Source: Thioalkalivibrio sp. (GTDB lineage Bacteria > Pseudomonadota > Gammaproteobacteria > Ectothiorhodospirales > Ectothiorhodospiraceae). Taken from it: 25,638 bases of DNA. Numbering within the stretch: the first letter of the stretch is position 1; the number at the start of each line of letters is the position of its first letter. Of this stretch, positions 1 through 7,805 are shown in pieces. The stretch is taken from assembly GCA_007120155.1 (NCBI GenBank), contig SKOF01000558.1, positions 1 through 25,638 of the forward strand. The letters are read 5' to 3'. The notes beneath the pieces were generated by a model. It was not told where the DNA came from, made no database searches, and worked only from the letters and a program-made list of their open reading frames with translations. Made by a program: the position numbers and the translations under genes.

Positions 1-789
1 CTCCTCGACGCGAAAGCTGCCGGGCTCGCTATCGTGTGGGTGTGTACGATCCCGTGGCCGGGGACCCTCACGGATAACTGGGGCAGCTTCTCCACCGAAC
101 GCGAGGAGTTGGGCGACTTCTTCCAGACGAACGACCTTCTGGACCGCATGGCGATCCTGTCAGCGGACTGGCACGCGCTTGCCCTGGATGATGGGTCGTC
201 CTCTAACTTCGCTGAGACCCCCGTAGGCAACGGCCCCCCGATCTTCCACGCCGCCTCCCTCGACAGGTGGGCGAGCGGAGATCCGCCGTTCACCCCCTCC
301 GAAGGGTTCAGGGAGCCCAACTGGCCGGATGAGGGCCAGTACGCCCTGCTCCACGTCACCGACACAGGCGGGGCGACGCTCCAGATCAAGTACGAGGGCT
401 ACTACTACGACCAGGAGACCGAGACGCGGACGCTGTGGAAGGACTTCACGGCGACCTTGGATGCCGATGCCCCCTCCGTCACCACCACAAGCACAGGAGA
501 GGGCCAGTCCGTAGCGACCACAGAATTTATTGATGAACGAGAAACAATTAGTACTGGTGAAGGGCAAAGTCTTGCTACTGCTACTGTTACTCATACACGT
601 AATGTAGTCTCACAAGGACTAGGGCAATCGCTAGCCAGTCAAGTCGCTACAGCTGAACGAAGCACAGTGTCAGTTGGAGAAGGTCAAAGTCTTGCAACCA
701 CTGAATTCATCGGAGACACTTGGACTCCTTGTGAAGGTGGAGTTGAAGTTGACTGGTCATCTTGCCCTGAACCTGAATCTACTTCATAG
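1..789 (+). CDS. PhoD-like phosphohydrolase C-terminal part with repeat tail, tail-associated (5' partial)
   Basis: The frame is open from the first base, so the gene begins outside the window; the GTG at 34 is only the first possible start inside it. The first ~110 visible residues resemble the C-terminal end of PhoD/alkaline-phosphatase D metallophosphoesterases: a WGSF..ER..L.DFF segment followed by ILSADWHA, where D56 and H58 (window numbering) match the family's metal-binding D-x-H. From residue 164 there are four 20-residue repeats with the core GEGQSLAT, then a short Cys-containing end. PhoD enzymes cleave phosphodiesters; fused to a tail protein this could act on a phosphate-containing cell-surface polymer, which is inference. 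The first ~520 bp are much richer in G+C than the rest of the gene. The PhoD call rests on motif recall, without the N-terminal metal site in view. Confidence 0.55.
   Translation, partial: LLDAKAAGLAIVWVCTIPWPGTLTDNWGSFSTEREELGDFFQTNDLLDRMAILSADWHALALDDGSSSNFAETPVGNGPPIFHAASLDRWASGDPPFTPSEGFREPNWPDEGQYALLHVTDTGGATLQIKYEGYYYDQETETRTLWKDFTATLDADAPSVTTTSTGEGQSVATTEFIDERETISTGEGQSLATATVTHTRNVVSQGLGQSLASQVATAERSTVSVGEGQSLATTEFIGDTWTPCEGGVEVDWSSCPEPESTS
490..720 (+). repeat. Four in-frame 60-bp repeats
   Basis: Units begin at 490, 550, 610 and 670, exactly 60 bp apart, each coding 20 residues with the core S-x-G-x-G-Q-S-[LV]-A-[TS]. Unit 4 fades after about 720. The protein core is kept while codons differ: unit 1 opens with G+C-rich codons, and units 2 to 4 are AT-rich. 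The array links the phosphohydrolase-like part to the C-terminus. Confidence 0.9.
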
Positions 790-800
790 GAACCTAACTA

Positions 801-1097
801 ATGCCATGCCCTGAAAGACCAGATCCTATATTAGAGCGTCCAGTTAGCGGTCCGGAAGATCCAGAAGATCCAGAAGTCGAGTGGACTGGGGTGACTATCT
901 TCTCTGATGTCCATGGATCTACACCGCCAGAAGATTCCCAACAGAATGCTCCACTTCAAATTGCGTGCTTTACTTGGTGTGATGATCCTATTTGTGGTGG
1001 GCCAGGGGGATTCCTGATCTGGTACTCAAATAATCCGGAACACCTTGAGCAAGGCTGTAGTCATCCTGATAATCCAATTCCAGGGATGCTAGCATGA
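801..1097 (+). CDS. Hypothetical protein, Pro/Asp/Glu-rich, in tail gene block
   Basis: This 98-residue protein is not recognised. Its N-terminal third is rich in Pro, Glu and Asp, with a tandem PEDPEDPE stretch coded by a short nucleotide repeat at about 860-880. The C-terminal part holds five Cys, including CTWCDDPICGG, and several aromatic residues. It starts 11 bp after the preceding gene with only a weak AGGA upstream, and its end overlaps the next start by ATGA, so it is probably translated as part of the same tail operon. Its acidic, aromatic make-up would suit a small tail accessory or chaperone protein, but nothing in the sequence proves a role. Confidence 0.65.
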   Translation: MPCPERPDPILERPVSGPEDPEDPEVEWTGVTIFSDVHGSTPPEDSQQNAPLQIACFTWCDDPICGGPGGFLIWYSNNPEHLEQGCSHPDNPIPGMLA

Positions 1098-2482
1098 GTG
1101 AGACTGCCACTACCATTTGTCCTGAAGGCTCATCTAATGCTCAGTCGGATCTAGATGGAGATCACGGGGACTTCGGAAACAACCGGACACCTACCTATAC
1201 GAGTCAGAAGAACCTCGTAAAAGTTGGGTATGATCCAAGGACAAATACACTTCTCGCCTTACGGGGTATGCACGGAGGTTTCGGAGAAGATCCATCTACG
1301 AATCCTAATATGATTCGATCTAAGGACTGTGGAGAGACTTGGACTCAAGTGTCGGATCTGGTCGCTGATGGAGTTATTACTCGTTATATGGAAGGTGGGC
1401 AGATTGAGGAACTCTTCCATATTCCTATGCTCATTGTTCCGGGTCTGAATCCTGGCGAGTGGATTATAATGGACTTTGTCGGGAGATACTACATATCAAC
1501 CGACGATGGCGCGACTTGGTCCGCTCCAATTGAAGGGGGAATTGGACTGGACACCTCGGGGTTCTTCCCGTCGTACACCGGTACTCTTGGCCTAACTGGA
1601 CAACTAGACACTCGTACCAACTCCCTCTGGCACTATACGGAAGAAGCACAGCTTGGCTACGCATACTTGTTCCCTCCCCCGGACGGAAGCATTGAGCTTG
1701 TAGGTTTCAGGAGATCCATCGGGCCGAATGGGACAGGCGGGTGGGAGGATACTATCGCTCCTTCATCCGACTGGGAATGGATGGGAGCACACCCAGTATT
1801 GCATGGAGCAAACGGTAGGTGGATTGCAATTGTAGATAGAGACTCAATTGCATTTACCTCAGCAGATGGGCACATACGAGTTAATACAAGTCCTGATCTC
1901 GATCCTAATGCTTGGTCAACACCTTTCCATATGATTGATGAGCCGTACCTGACAGACATCTATCAGGGGCAGGCTGACCATATAACTTCATCCCTTCGTA
2001 TGTTCCGATTTCGTCAGGGTCACCCGAAACTTAAGTTCGTCCCCCAAGATGGACATCCTGTTGGTGGGCGTTGGTGGTTTATGGGAGTTAATGACTGTCT
2101 TCTATATTCAGACGACAATGGGGATACTTGGAGTAATAGTCTCTCCGACCACAGGGAGCCGGAGGCGGCGATGCACCCGATCCTTAATTGGAGAAGCTCA
2201 CACGACTACACTACACGGGCTACCAGAGCTAGGATCCTAGACATGTTCCATGATCCACTAAACCAGGGTCGGCTGATCTCTATTGGTGTAACTTATGATA
2301 GACCAGGGATTACGAATCGGCTCGCTGTGTTCTGCTGCTCAGACGATGGTGGTGACACTTGGGGAGCAGTTGGGCAACTCCCGATCTCTCTTGAAAACAT
2401 TCAGAGCACAGGCACAAGTGCTGGATTCGACAGTCCTGCCGTAGCTCGCTACATCTTCCCTTGTATGGGAGGAGTCTCATGA
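1094..2482 (+). CDS. Asp-box (BNR/sialidase-like) beta-propeller tail protein
   Basis: The 462-residue product carries four Asp boxes of the S-x-D-x-G-x-T-W type: SKDCGETW near residue 76, STDDGATW near 135, SDDNGDTW near 339 and SDDGGDTW near 416. Such boxes mark the blade turns of six-bladed propellers in sialidases and related glycan-binding or glycan-cleaving proteins. No signal peptide is seen. The gene starts at ATGA shared with the previous stop and ends in ATGA with the next gene, inside the tail block, so a receptor-binding or surface-degrading tail role is likely. I cannot identify the catalytic Arg triad and Asp/Tyr/Glu of a true sialidase with confidence, so it may bind rather than cleave. 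Confidence 0.7.
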   Translation: MSETATTICPEGSSNAQSDLDGDHGDFGNNRTPTYTSQKNLVKVGYDPRTNTLLALRGMHGGFGEDPSTNPNMIRSKDCGETWTQVSDLVADGVITRYMEGGQIEELFHIPMLIVPGLNPGEWIIMDFVGRYYISTDDGATWSAPIEGGIGLDTSGFFPSYTGTLGLTGQLDTRTNSLWHYTEEAQLGYAYLFPPPDGSIELVGFRRSIGPNGTGGWEDTIAPSSDWEWMGAHPVLHGANGRWIAIVDRDSIAFTSADGHIRVNTSPDLDPNAWSTPFHMIDEPYLTDIYQGQADHITSSLRMFRFRQGHPKLKFVPQDGHPVGGRWWFMGVNDCLLYSDDNGDTWSNSLSDHREPEAAMHPILNWRSSHDYTTRATRARILDMFHDPLNQGRLISIGVTYDRPGITNRLAVFCCSDDGGDTWGAVGQLPISLENIQSTGTSAGFDSPAVARYIFPCMGGVS

Positions 2483-2652
2483 CAGAGATTAATCGTTACG
2501 AGGCAGAGCAGATCCTGATCGCCTTGGCAGGAGGGCAGAGGCCAAGGAAGGGACGAGTCCTGGCCTTCACGGATGAAGGTTTCAGGTGGGTTTCGCTCTC
2601 AGAACTACAAGATATTCAGATCCCAGTGGGGGATGAAGATGAACAAGTATAG
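2479..2652 (+). CDS. Hypothetical 57-residue protein
   Basis: This small acidic protein is not recognised. The ATG at 2479 is chosen because GGGAGGAG lies at 2467-2474 and the start overlaps the previous stop by ATGA; a longer reading from the TTG at 2461 has no such support. Its end overlaps the start of the following nozzle-like gene by 14 bp, so the two may be translationally coupled. It is soluble-looking, with no Cys and no membrane segment. Confidence 0.65.
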   Translation: MTEINRYEAEQILIALAGGQRPRKGRVLAFTDEGFRWVSLSELQDIQIPVGDEDEQV

Positions 2653-4618
2653 AGGCCTCCGAATTCCAGAGGAGCCAGGAGAGCAGCCTATCTCTCTCCA
2701 TCATGCTCAGCTCGATCTAGGACTGAGAGGGGATCTGATGCCTAGGCAGATCCCAGAGGGGTCGAGTCCTAACCTCTGGGACGTTCGCTTCGAACGGGGA
2801 GGCTTCAGGAAGGACTTCGGTGAGAAGTTCCTGGGCCAGGCTGCCCCTACAACTGTCCTCGTCATTGTGGAGCACAAGTTCATCGATGAAGGGGTAATTA
2901 GCGGAGGCTATGAAGGTTACTCTGACTATGGTAGCTATGCAGCTATAGTAGGTCAACAACAGTTTCATAGACTAGTTCGTCTTTTCCGAAATGCACTGGG
3001 GCAGGCTGAGTTAGAGGTCTGGGACTCTTCGATTGAGCAATGGGTGTTTGGAGGTATTGCTACTAACTTTGCGACAGGAGAGCCAGTCCAGATTGAGTCT
3101 AGATATGTTAGGGCAGTATCAGTACAGAATCTACTCTTGTTTGCAGTAGCAGGTGCGAGTATTCTTATCAGAGAGGAAAGTCCTATTCTAGACCAGACTG
3201 GAGATGACTTCCCGTCTGAGAACGAATTAACCAGTGTAGATGATAGTACAACAGCTGTGTTTTCATCTGTTGAACCTATCCACTTCAATAGGTTTACAGT
3301 TAATTTCTCCATTGATATAAGTATCGAGGAACCAGAGGTTGTAGTAGTGACTCTCGATGTTGATGTTAATGGTGAGAATGTGACATCACTTGGGTTTCAG
3401 GCTACTGGCCCTGATGGCATGTCTCAGGATCATGCAAGTATTGAATTTACTCGAGCACTAGCAGTTAACGATGATGTTACACTTAAAATAGCTAGCATTG
3501 AAACCGATGCCGCATTTGATAGGGATGCTAATTTAACTCAGGCAGGAGGATCTGATCCTCTCTACATAGCAGAGAAAACCACTGAAGCTCCTGCGATAGG
3601 TAACAATTATACTTTCCGTTACATGCTACAGGCAGCGGAAGGTACTTATCCTATCACTGTTAACTTTTTCAGGTGGGATAGTGGTACATCTACATGGAAT
3701 ATTGTAGATAGTAAGGAACATGATTTCGAGGATGATTTAGAAATCCTAACTCATACCGTTAACATACCTGAGATGGAACAAGGTGATTTCTTCGGTATTG
3801 AGGATGCTGATGCAACTAATCTTGATGGGTTTGAAGTGTCATGGCAGGATCAAGATGTAGATATTACTGTATCAGTTAAAGGTTTTAATCTGACTGAAGA
3901 TAATGACCCAGCTTTCGGTCTTGCGTATGCAATCGAGGAAGGAACAGATCTTGATTTTGAAGAAATTGAAGGACCGGAGGCTCTCTGGATCGAACCGTTT
4001 GCTGATCGAGTTATAGCGTTAGTAGATGGACCGAATACACAGAGTATCTGGTGGACCCCTTCGGGCGATGTAAAGAACTGGGACCCATTTGCAGAGGGAG
4101 CAGGGCAGATGGATCTGTTCGATACAAGAAATGATCCAATTGATGACCTTCAGTGCGCGGCTCCGCTATCGTCTGACAGCTTGGCTATTTTCCGCCATCG
4201 ATCTATCATGCGAGCATTCCGCACTGGACAGTCAATTCAGGCGATTGGAGTTAATCATTGGCTTGAGAACATTGGGACAGAAAGTCCTTTCTCCAGACAG
4301 GTCACTCCCATTGGGATCATCTTCCTCGGTCACGATAGGATGGTCTACATTTTAAGTGAGAGCGGTATTAGGCCAGTGGGCCAGCCTATCCATCAGATCT
4401 TGATCGAGCGGCTGACTAGTAACCTGGAGATTGTAGACTCGGTGTTCGACCCAGTCTTCCAACACTACTACCTGGGAATCCCAGTCTTTGGATCTCAGCT
4501 GATCTGTGAAGTCTATATCCTGGACGTGGCGAGGCTCATGAATGAAGATAAGATAGTCTGGAGACGACGCTCCTGTGGTAATGGATTACAACGCTTTGCA
4601 CTAGCGAGTGAACTATGA
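2639..4618 (+). CDS. Tail nozzle-like (T7 gp12 / P22 gp10-type) beta-rich structural protein
   Basis: The product has about 659 residues from the ATG at 2639, which sits 6 bp after GGGGG; ATG 2633 in the same frame is also possible. The opening (NLWDVRFERGG near residue 45) and the last third (SIWWTPSGDVKNWDP near 470-480, DDLQCAAPLSSDSLAIF, RMVYILSESGIRPVG) resemble the beta-propeller nozzle or tail-tube proteins of short-tailed phages, which close the tail end and hold packaged DNA. Residues about 185-437 form an acidic beta-rich insert, possibly one or two Ig-like domains, coded by clearly AT-richer DNA (3190-3950). The next gene overlaps by ATGA. The family assignment rests on pattern memory and gene order, so it is moderate. 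Confidence 0.45.
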   Translation: MNKYRGLRIPEEPGEQPISLHHAQLDLGLRGDLMPRQIPEGSSPNLWDVRFERGGFRKDFGEKFLGQAAPTTVLVIVEHKFIDEGVISGGYEGYSDYGSYAAIVGQQQFHRLVRLFRNALGQAELEVWDSSIEQWVFGGIATNFATGEPVQIESRYVRAVSVQNLLLFAVAGASILIREESPILDQTGDDFPSENELTSVDDSTTAVFSSVEPIHFNRFTVNFSIDISIEEPEVVVVTLDVDVNGENVTSLGFQATGPDGMSQDHASIEFTRALAVNDDVTLKIASIETDAAFDRDANLTQAGGSDPLYIAEKTTEAPAIGNNYTFRYMLQAAEGTYPITVNFFRWDSGTSTWNIVDSKEHDFEDDLEILTHTVNIPEMEQGDFFGIEDADATNLDGFEVSWQDQDVDITVSVKGFNLTEDNDPAFGLAYAIEEGTDLDFEEIEGPEALWIEPFADRVIALVDGPNTQSIWWTPSGDVKNWDPFAEGAGQMDLFDTRNDPIDDLQCAAPLSSDSLAIFRHRSIMRAFRTGQSIQAIGVNHWLENIGTESPFSRQVTPIGIIFLGHDRMVYILSESGIRPVGQPIHQILIERLTSNLEIVDSVFDPVFQHYYLGIPVFGSQLICEVYILDVARLMNEDKIVWRRRSCGNGLQRFALASEL

Positions 4619-5067
4619 CGGAACCATTTCTCCCGCCAGGGGTAGATAGACTACCAGCACGGCGCTTTGTGCTCTGGGCTGACTGGAATAATAGGGTTAG
4701 GCAAATTGATGAGAGCCGACTGGATAGGGCAGGAGATACTGTCCTAGCCTACTGGGACTCCCCTAGTCTGAATGGAGAGGGGGAGGATAGAGAGTTCACT
4801 CTAACCCGGCTCCTTCTAGCCTACTCTGCATCCGCCAACTCCGAAGTGGTAGTTAGAGCATCAGGGGATGGAGGAGTGACATGGCATGATGCTATCTCCT
4901 TTGATATTGTGGAGAGCGATGTCGGACTGAAGCGTATAGCGAGGGGATTCAATGTGAGTGGCTTCGACGTTCGCTTTCGGGTAATCTTCCCTCAGGACGA
5001 AGTGGTTATCGTGCATGAGTATAGTGCACGCCTCCTCCCCCGCAGCGAGTACATCATCGGACCATGA
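4615..5067 (+). CDS. Tail accessory protein with single Asp box
   Basis: The 150-residue product is predicted to be mostly beta strand and has one Asp box, SGDGGVTW, near residue 83. It starts at ATGA with the nozzle-like gene and ends at ATGA with the acetyltransferase-like gene. The single Asp box links it to the four-box protein encoded 2 kb upstream; a small tail-tip or fibre adaptor is a fair guess. I do not recognise a named family. There is no signal peptide or membrane helix. Confidence 0.55.
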   Translation: MTEPFLPPGVDRLPARRFVLWADWNNRVRQIDESRLDRAGDTVLAYWDSPSLNGEGEDREFTLTRLLLAYSASANSEVVVRASGDGGVTWHDAISFDIVESDVGLKRIARGFNVSGFDVRFRVIFPQDEVVIVHEYSARLLPRSEYIIGP

Positions 5068-5648
5068 GTGATTCAATGATTGAAATCCTTCGTTTCCCAG
5101 TGTCAGATCGCTCAGGTGAGTATGAGATGAGTGTCCGGCTCCTACAGAAGTTCGGAGAGCTGACTCCTTACCTGGATAAGAAGAAGATTGCAGAGCTCTG
5201 GCAACTATCCTCACAACACGAGGTGCTATTCTCAGACCACACGGATGGGAAGGTTGAACCCTTCCTCGACGTCCTCTTCCATCCTCGCTCGATATGGTAT
5301 GAGTTCTTCCGTCTCGATTCTGAGGAGCCCGTAGGTGTGGCGTATGTGAGCCGAGTCATCCCGTACTACGACGCTGATGCTCATGTCAGCTTCTGGGATG
5401 GGATCGCCTCAGGCCGCCAACCTGTTGTGTGGCAGATGATGGATCATGTGTTTGAGGAGTTCAGGCTGCAGAGGATGAGCGCAGCAATTCCTGTCTATCA
5501 ATCAGGAACGATTAGGTTTGTTAAGAAGCTCGGCTTCAAAGAGGAGGGAGAGAAGCGTGAAGCTGTTGTTCGTAACGGAGAGTGGTTCTCCCAAGCACTC
5601 TTCGGAATCACACGAAGTGAACTAGAGGAGGTTATGACCGATGGGTGA
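5064..5648 (+). CDS. GNAT-fold acetyltransferase-like protein in structural block
   Basis: The 194-residue product ends with a typical GNAT C-terminal half: GVAYVSRVI as strand beta 4 (residues 91-99), a long helix at 121-134, and FVKKLGFKEEGEKREAV with beta 6/7 (152-169). The acetyl-CoA loop, normally Q/R-x-x-G-x-G/A, reads here as SGRQPVVWQ and is degenerate, so activity is doubtful. GNAT-fold proteins recur in the structural modules of short-tailed phages, where they may be virion parts or modify host proteins. The first codons contain one of three copies of a palindrome (5072-5084). The start is the ATGA shared with the upstream stop; the end overlaps the next gene by 8 bp. Confidence 0.65.
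   Translation: MSDSMIEILRFPVSDRSGEYEMSVRLLQKFGELTPYLDKKKIAELWQLSSQHEVLFSDHTDGKVEPFLDVLFHPRSIWYEFFRLDSEEPVGVAYVSRVIPYYDADAHVSFWDGIASGRQPVVWQMMDHVFEEFRLQRMSAAIPVYQSGTIRFVKKLGFKEEGEKREAVVRNGEWFSQALFGITRSELEEVMTDG
5072..5084. repeat. Palindrome TTCAATNATTGAA, copy 1
   Basis: A perfect 6+1+6 bp palindrome lies within codons 3-7 of the GNAT-like gene. The surrounding 31 bp (5067-5097) match 27 of 31 positions of the minus-strand sequence 13878-13848 inside the ribbon-helix-helix gene, in the same codon phase. It is a candidate protein-binding site. Confidence 0.6.
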
Positions 5649-6237
5649 CACTCTCTTTGGAAGGGAGCATTCCGGTACGCCAATTGAGACTAGAGAGGCT
5701 ACCGGAGAAATGGCTGATTTCTTCCAACAGATGATGCGTTCCCAGGTTGGAGGAGCGCCAGTGTTGGGGAGACAAGGGATTGATGCAGCTGCCGATATCA
5801 CAGCTGGCTTTAGGGAAGCATCGCTCCCTGGTCAGCAGAGGCAGATGAGAGAAGGAGCGGCTGATCTGAGAGAAATGTTCGGTGCTGCGGGTGGGAGGCA
5901 GGGCGCGAACATTGCTAGGGCGGAGGCACTCTTCCGTTCTGACCTGAGTGCGCAGCACATGAGAGATGAACAGGCAGCTATGCTACAGGCTCTCTCCCCC
6001 GTACTTCAGGCAGAGCAGCAGCGATTGGCCACGGCGGCAGGCTTCCTCCAACCCGGCGCGCCTGTGTGGCAGGAAGGAATCGCAGGTGATCTCCTGACCG
6101 CAGGAGGTATGGCAGCAGGACTCATGTTCCCGCCGGCTGGAGCAGCGATGGCAGCGGGTAGTCAGTTCATGCCTGGACAGAGATCTCAGTTCAATCCATT
6201 TGAGTGGAATCCTAGCCACTTCTGGGAGAACCGATAA
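5641..6237 (+). CDS. Probable internal virion (ejection) protein, small
   Basis: The 198-residue product is rich in Ala, Gln, Met and Gly and mostly helical, with a hydrophobic Gly/Ala segment at about residues 148-172 (LLTAGGMAAGLMFPPAGAAM) that could enter a membrane. It lies just before two larger proteins of similar composition, an order like T7 gp14-gp15-gp16, whose products leave the virion to form a DNA channel through the cell envelope. GAGGAGG stands about 9 bp before the ATG. The role comes from composition, position and the size series, not from a recognised domain. Confidence 0.5.
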   Translation: MGDTLFGREHSGTPIETREATGEMADFFQQMMRSQVGGAPVLGRQGIDAAADITAGFREASLPGQQRQMREGAADLREMFGAAGGRQGANIARAEALFRSDLSAQHMRDEQAAMLQALSPVLQAEQQRLATAAGFLQPGAPVWQEGIAGDLLTAGGMAAGLMFPPAGAAMAAGSQFMPGQRSQFNPFEWNPSHFWENR

Positions 6238-7805
6238 TGGCTAATAGAAGAGGCGTTCCAGGTGGAGTCATCCCCAGTCCTACAGGGGGAGGCCTAACTG
6301 GCGCAGTGGCGGGTTTCGCAGAGATGCGTGAGATGGCTCGTCGCGCAAGGATGGAAGAGCAGCAACATCAACTGGAGATGCAACGGTTCCAGGCTCAGCT
6401 TGAAGAGAGCCAGATGGGGCAGATTGCTACTCAGTTTGAGTTGCTCAGTAACATCGCCCAGCCGGGGCAGAAGTTGGGAGAGCTAGCACCGAACTTGGTA
6501 GATGAGCTAGCGCCTACTCTAGGCATCGATCCGGAGCAGCTTGGTGAATCAGTGCTGAACCCCTTTGGCCCTGAGCATGTTATCTCAATGGGAGTTGAAG
6601 AGTTCGTAGGAAGTGCGACTCCTGATGACCTAGCTCGTCTCGGTGAGATTGCATCCTCTGTTACAGGGAAGACCTTGGAGCAGGTTCGGGCTGAGGCGAA
6701 GCAAGGTAATTTCGCATCGCTCCTCACCACAGTTCAAACAAATTGGGTGAGAAATAATCCTGATGACTTTGAGGCAGCAATTGCTCAAGAGCTCGGTCCT
6801 GACCAGATGTACGACATTAATGTCTTCGGCCATGATATTGAGCTTCGAGGCGATAGCGCGGCAGAGATCCTCGTCCGGATGCAGCAGGTGCTTGATGCAA
6901 GGACTCTAGGCCAAGGGGATATGGCAGCTGAACAGAGATCTGAATTGATTGACTGGGGTAGGTCGATTGCAGAGGATCTGGGTCTGACAGGAATGGTAGC
7001 ACCTATCAATGAGATGGTTAATCTCATGACTGATCCTGATCTGACTCCTGGTGAATATATTGAAACAGTGGATAATCTCAAGGCTCGATCTCCTGAAATT
7101 CGTCTCTTGGTTGAGGCTATGGAAGGGGGGAGAGCTGTCGGTACGAGTGCTCTTCTCAACCTATATCGAGATGATCCTCAGGTTGAGCCCATCTTGAACA
7201 TGATGGAGTTCGCTAATCAGCTGGAGATTTTCCCTGCTGATGAGAGGGTTCAGATCCTTAACTCTCTTGGAGGAGTCCTGGATTCAATGGGCCTTGCTCA
7301 CCTAAAGACTGGAATTGTTAGGTCAACCAGGGTTAGACTGCCTGATGTAGAGGAAGGTGAGCAGACTGGGGGAGTGCCTGATATTGCTAATCGTTTTGGT
7401 ATTAGTGAGGGACAGGCAGAAGCTGCCCTGACACGGCTTGAAGAGATAGGCTTCTCTCGAGAGCAGGCGATTCAGGAGATGCTCACTGGGGATATTGGTG
7501 AGATGCGTCCCGCAGTTGGAGACCCACAAGAATCGCCTCCTCAGGAGCAGCCCAGTGAGCCGGGAGTACGCAATCCTGAAGCTATAATCCGTGAACAGCC
7601 TGAACCTGGTAGAGGAACTCCCAGCTTCGCTCGAGAGATGGCACGGCGACAGTTGGACGATAAGCAGAGGCAGCTCTCAATGATCGAGTCCAGAGCTGCG
7701 GACATGAGAGGTGGCGCACAGCGTTCACTGCAGCGTAGGGCAGAGCAGCTCCGTGCTGATATTGCTCGTATCCAGACAATCCTACAGGAGGGCGGAGATG
7801 GCTAA
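6237..7805 (+). CDS. Probable internal virion (ejection) protein, middle, coiled-coil
   Basis: The 522-residue product starts at TAATG with the previous stop. A Met/Gln/Glu-rich coiled coil covers about residues 35-65, helical acidic sequence fills the middle, a UBA-like three-helix pattern lies at about 385-420 (EAALTRLEEIGFSREQAIQEM), a Pro/Glu-rich linker follows at 425-465, and a second Arg/Gln-rich coiled coil ends the protein. No membrane segment or enzyme motif is seen. Its place between a small and a giant alanine-rich protein suggests the second part of an ejection complex. UBA-like sequences also occur in translation factor EF-Ts, but this match is only a pattern. Confidence 0.5.
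   Translation: MANRRGVPGGVIPSPTGGGLTGAVAGFAEMREMARRARMEEQQHQLEMQRFQAQLEESQMGQIATQFELLSNIAQPGQKLGELAPNLVDELAPTLGIDPEQLGESVLNPFGPEHVISMGVEEFVGSATPDDLARLGEIASSVTGKTLEQVRAEAKQGNFASLLTTVQTNWVRNNPDDFEAAIAQELGPDQMYDINVFGHDIELRGDSAAEILVRMQQVLDARTLGQGDMAAEQRSELIDWGRSIAEDLGLTGMVAPINEMVNLMTDPDLTPGEYIETVDNLKARSPEIRLLVEAMEGGRAVGTSALLNLYRDDPQVEPILNMMEFANQLEIFPADERVQILNSLGGVLDSMGLAHLKTGIVRSTRVRLPDVEEGEQTGGVPDIANRFGISEGQAEAALTRLEEIGFSREQAIQEMLTGDIGEMRPAVGDPQESPPQEQPSEPGVRNPEAIIREQPEPGRGTPSFAREMARRQLDDKQRQLSMIESRAADMRGGAQRSLQRRAEQLRADIARIQTILQEGGDG

Noticed and set aside
3433..3445. Weak fourth copy of the palindrome (10 of 12 positions)
   Set aside because: The match is within chance for AT-rich DNA, and the flanks do not match.
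7711..7797. 29-codon extension of the giant virion protein
   Set aside because: It lies wholly within the preceding gene; GGAGGG directly supports the ATG at 7798.
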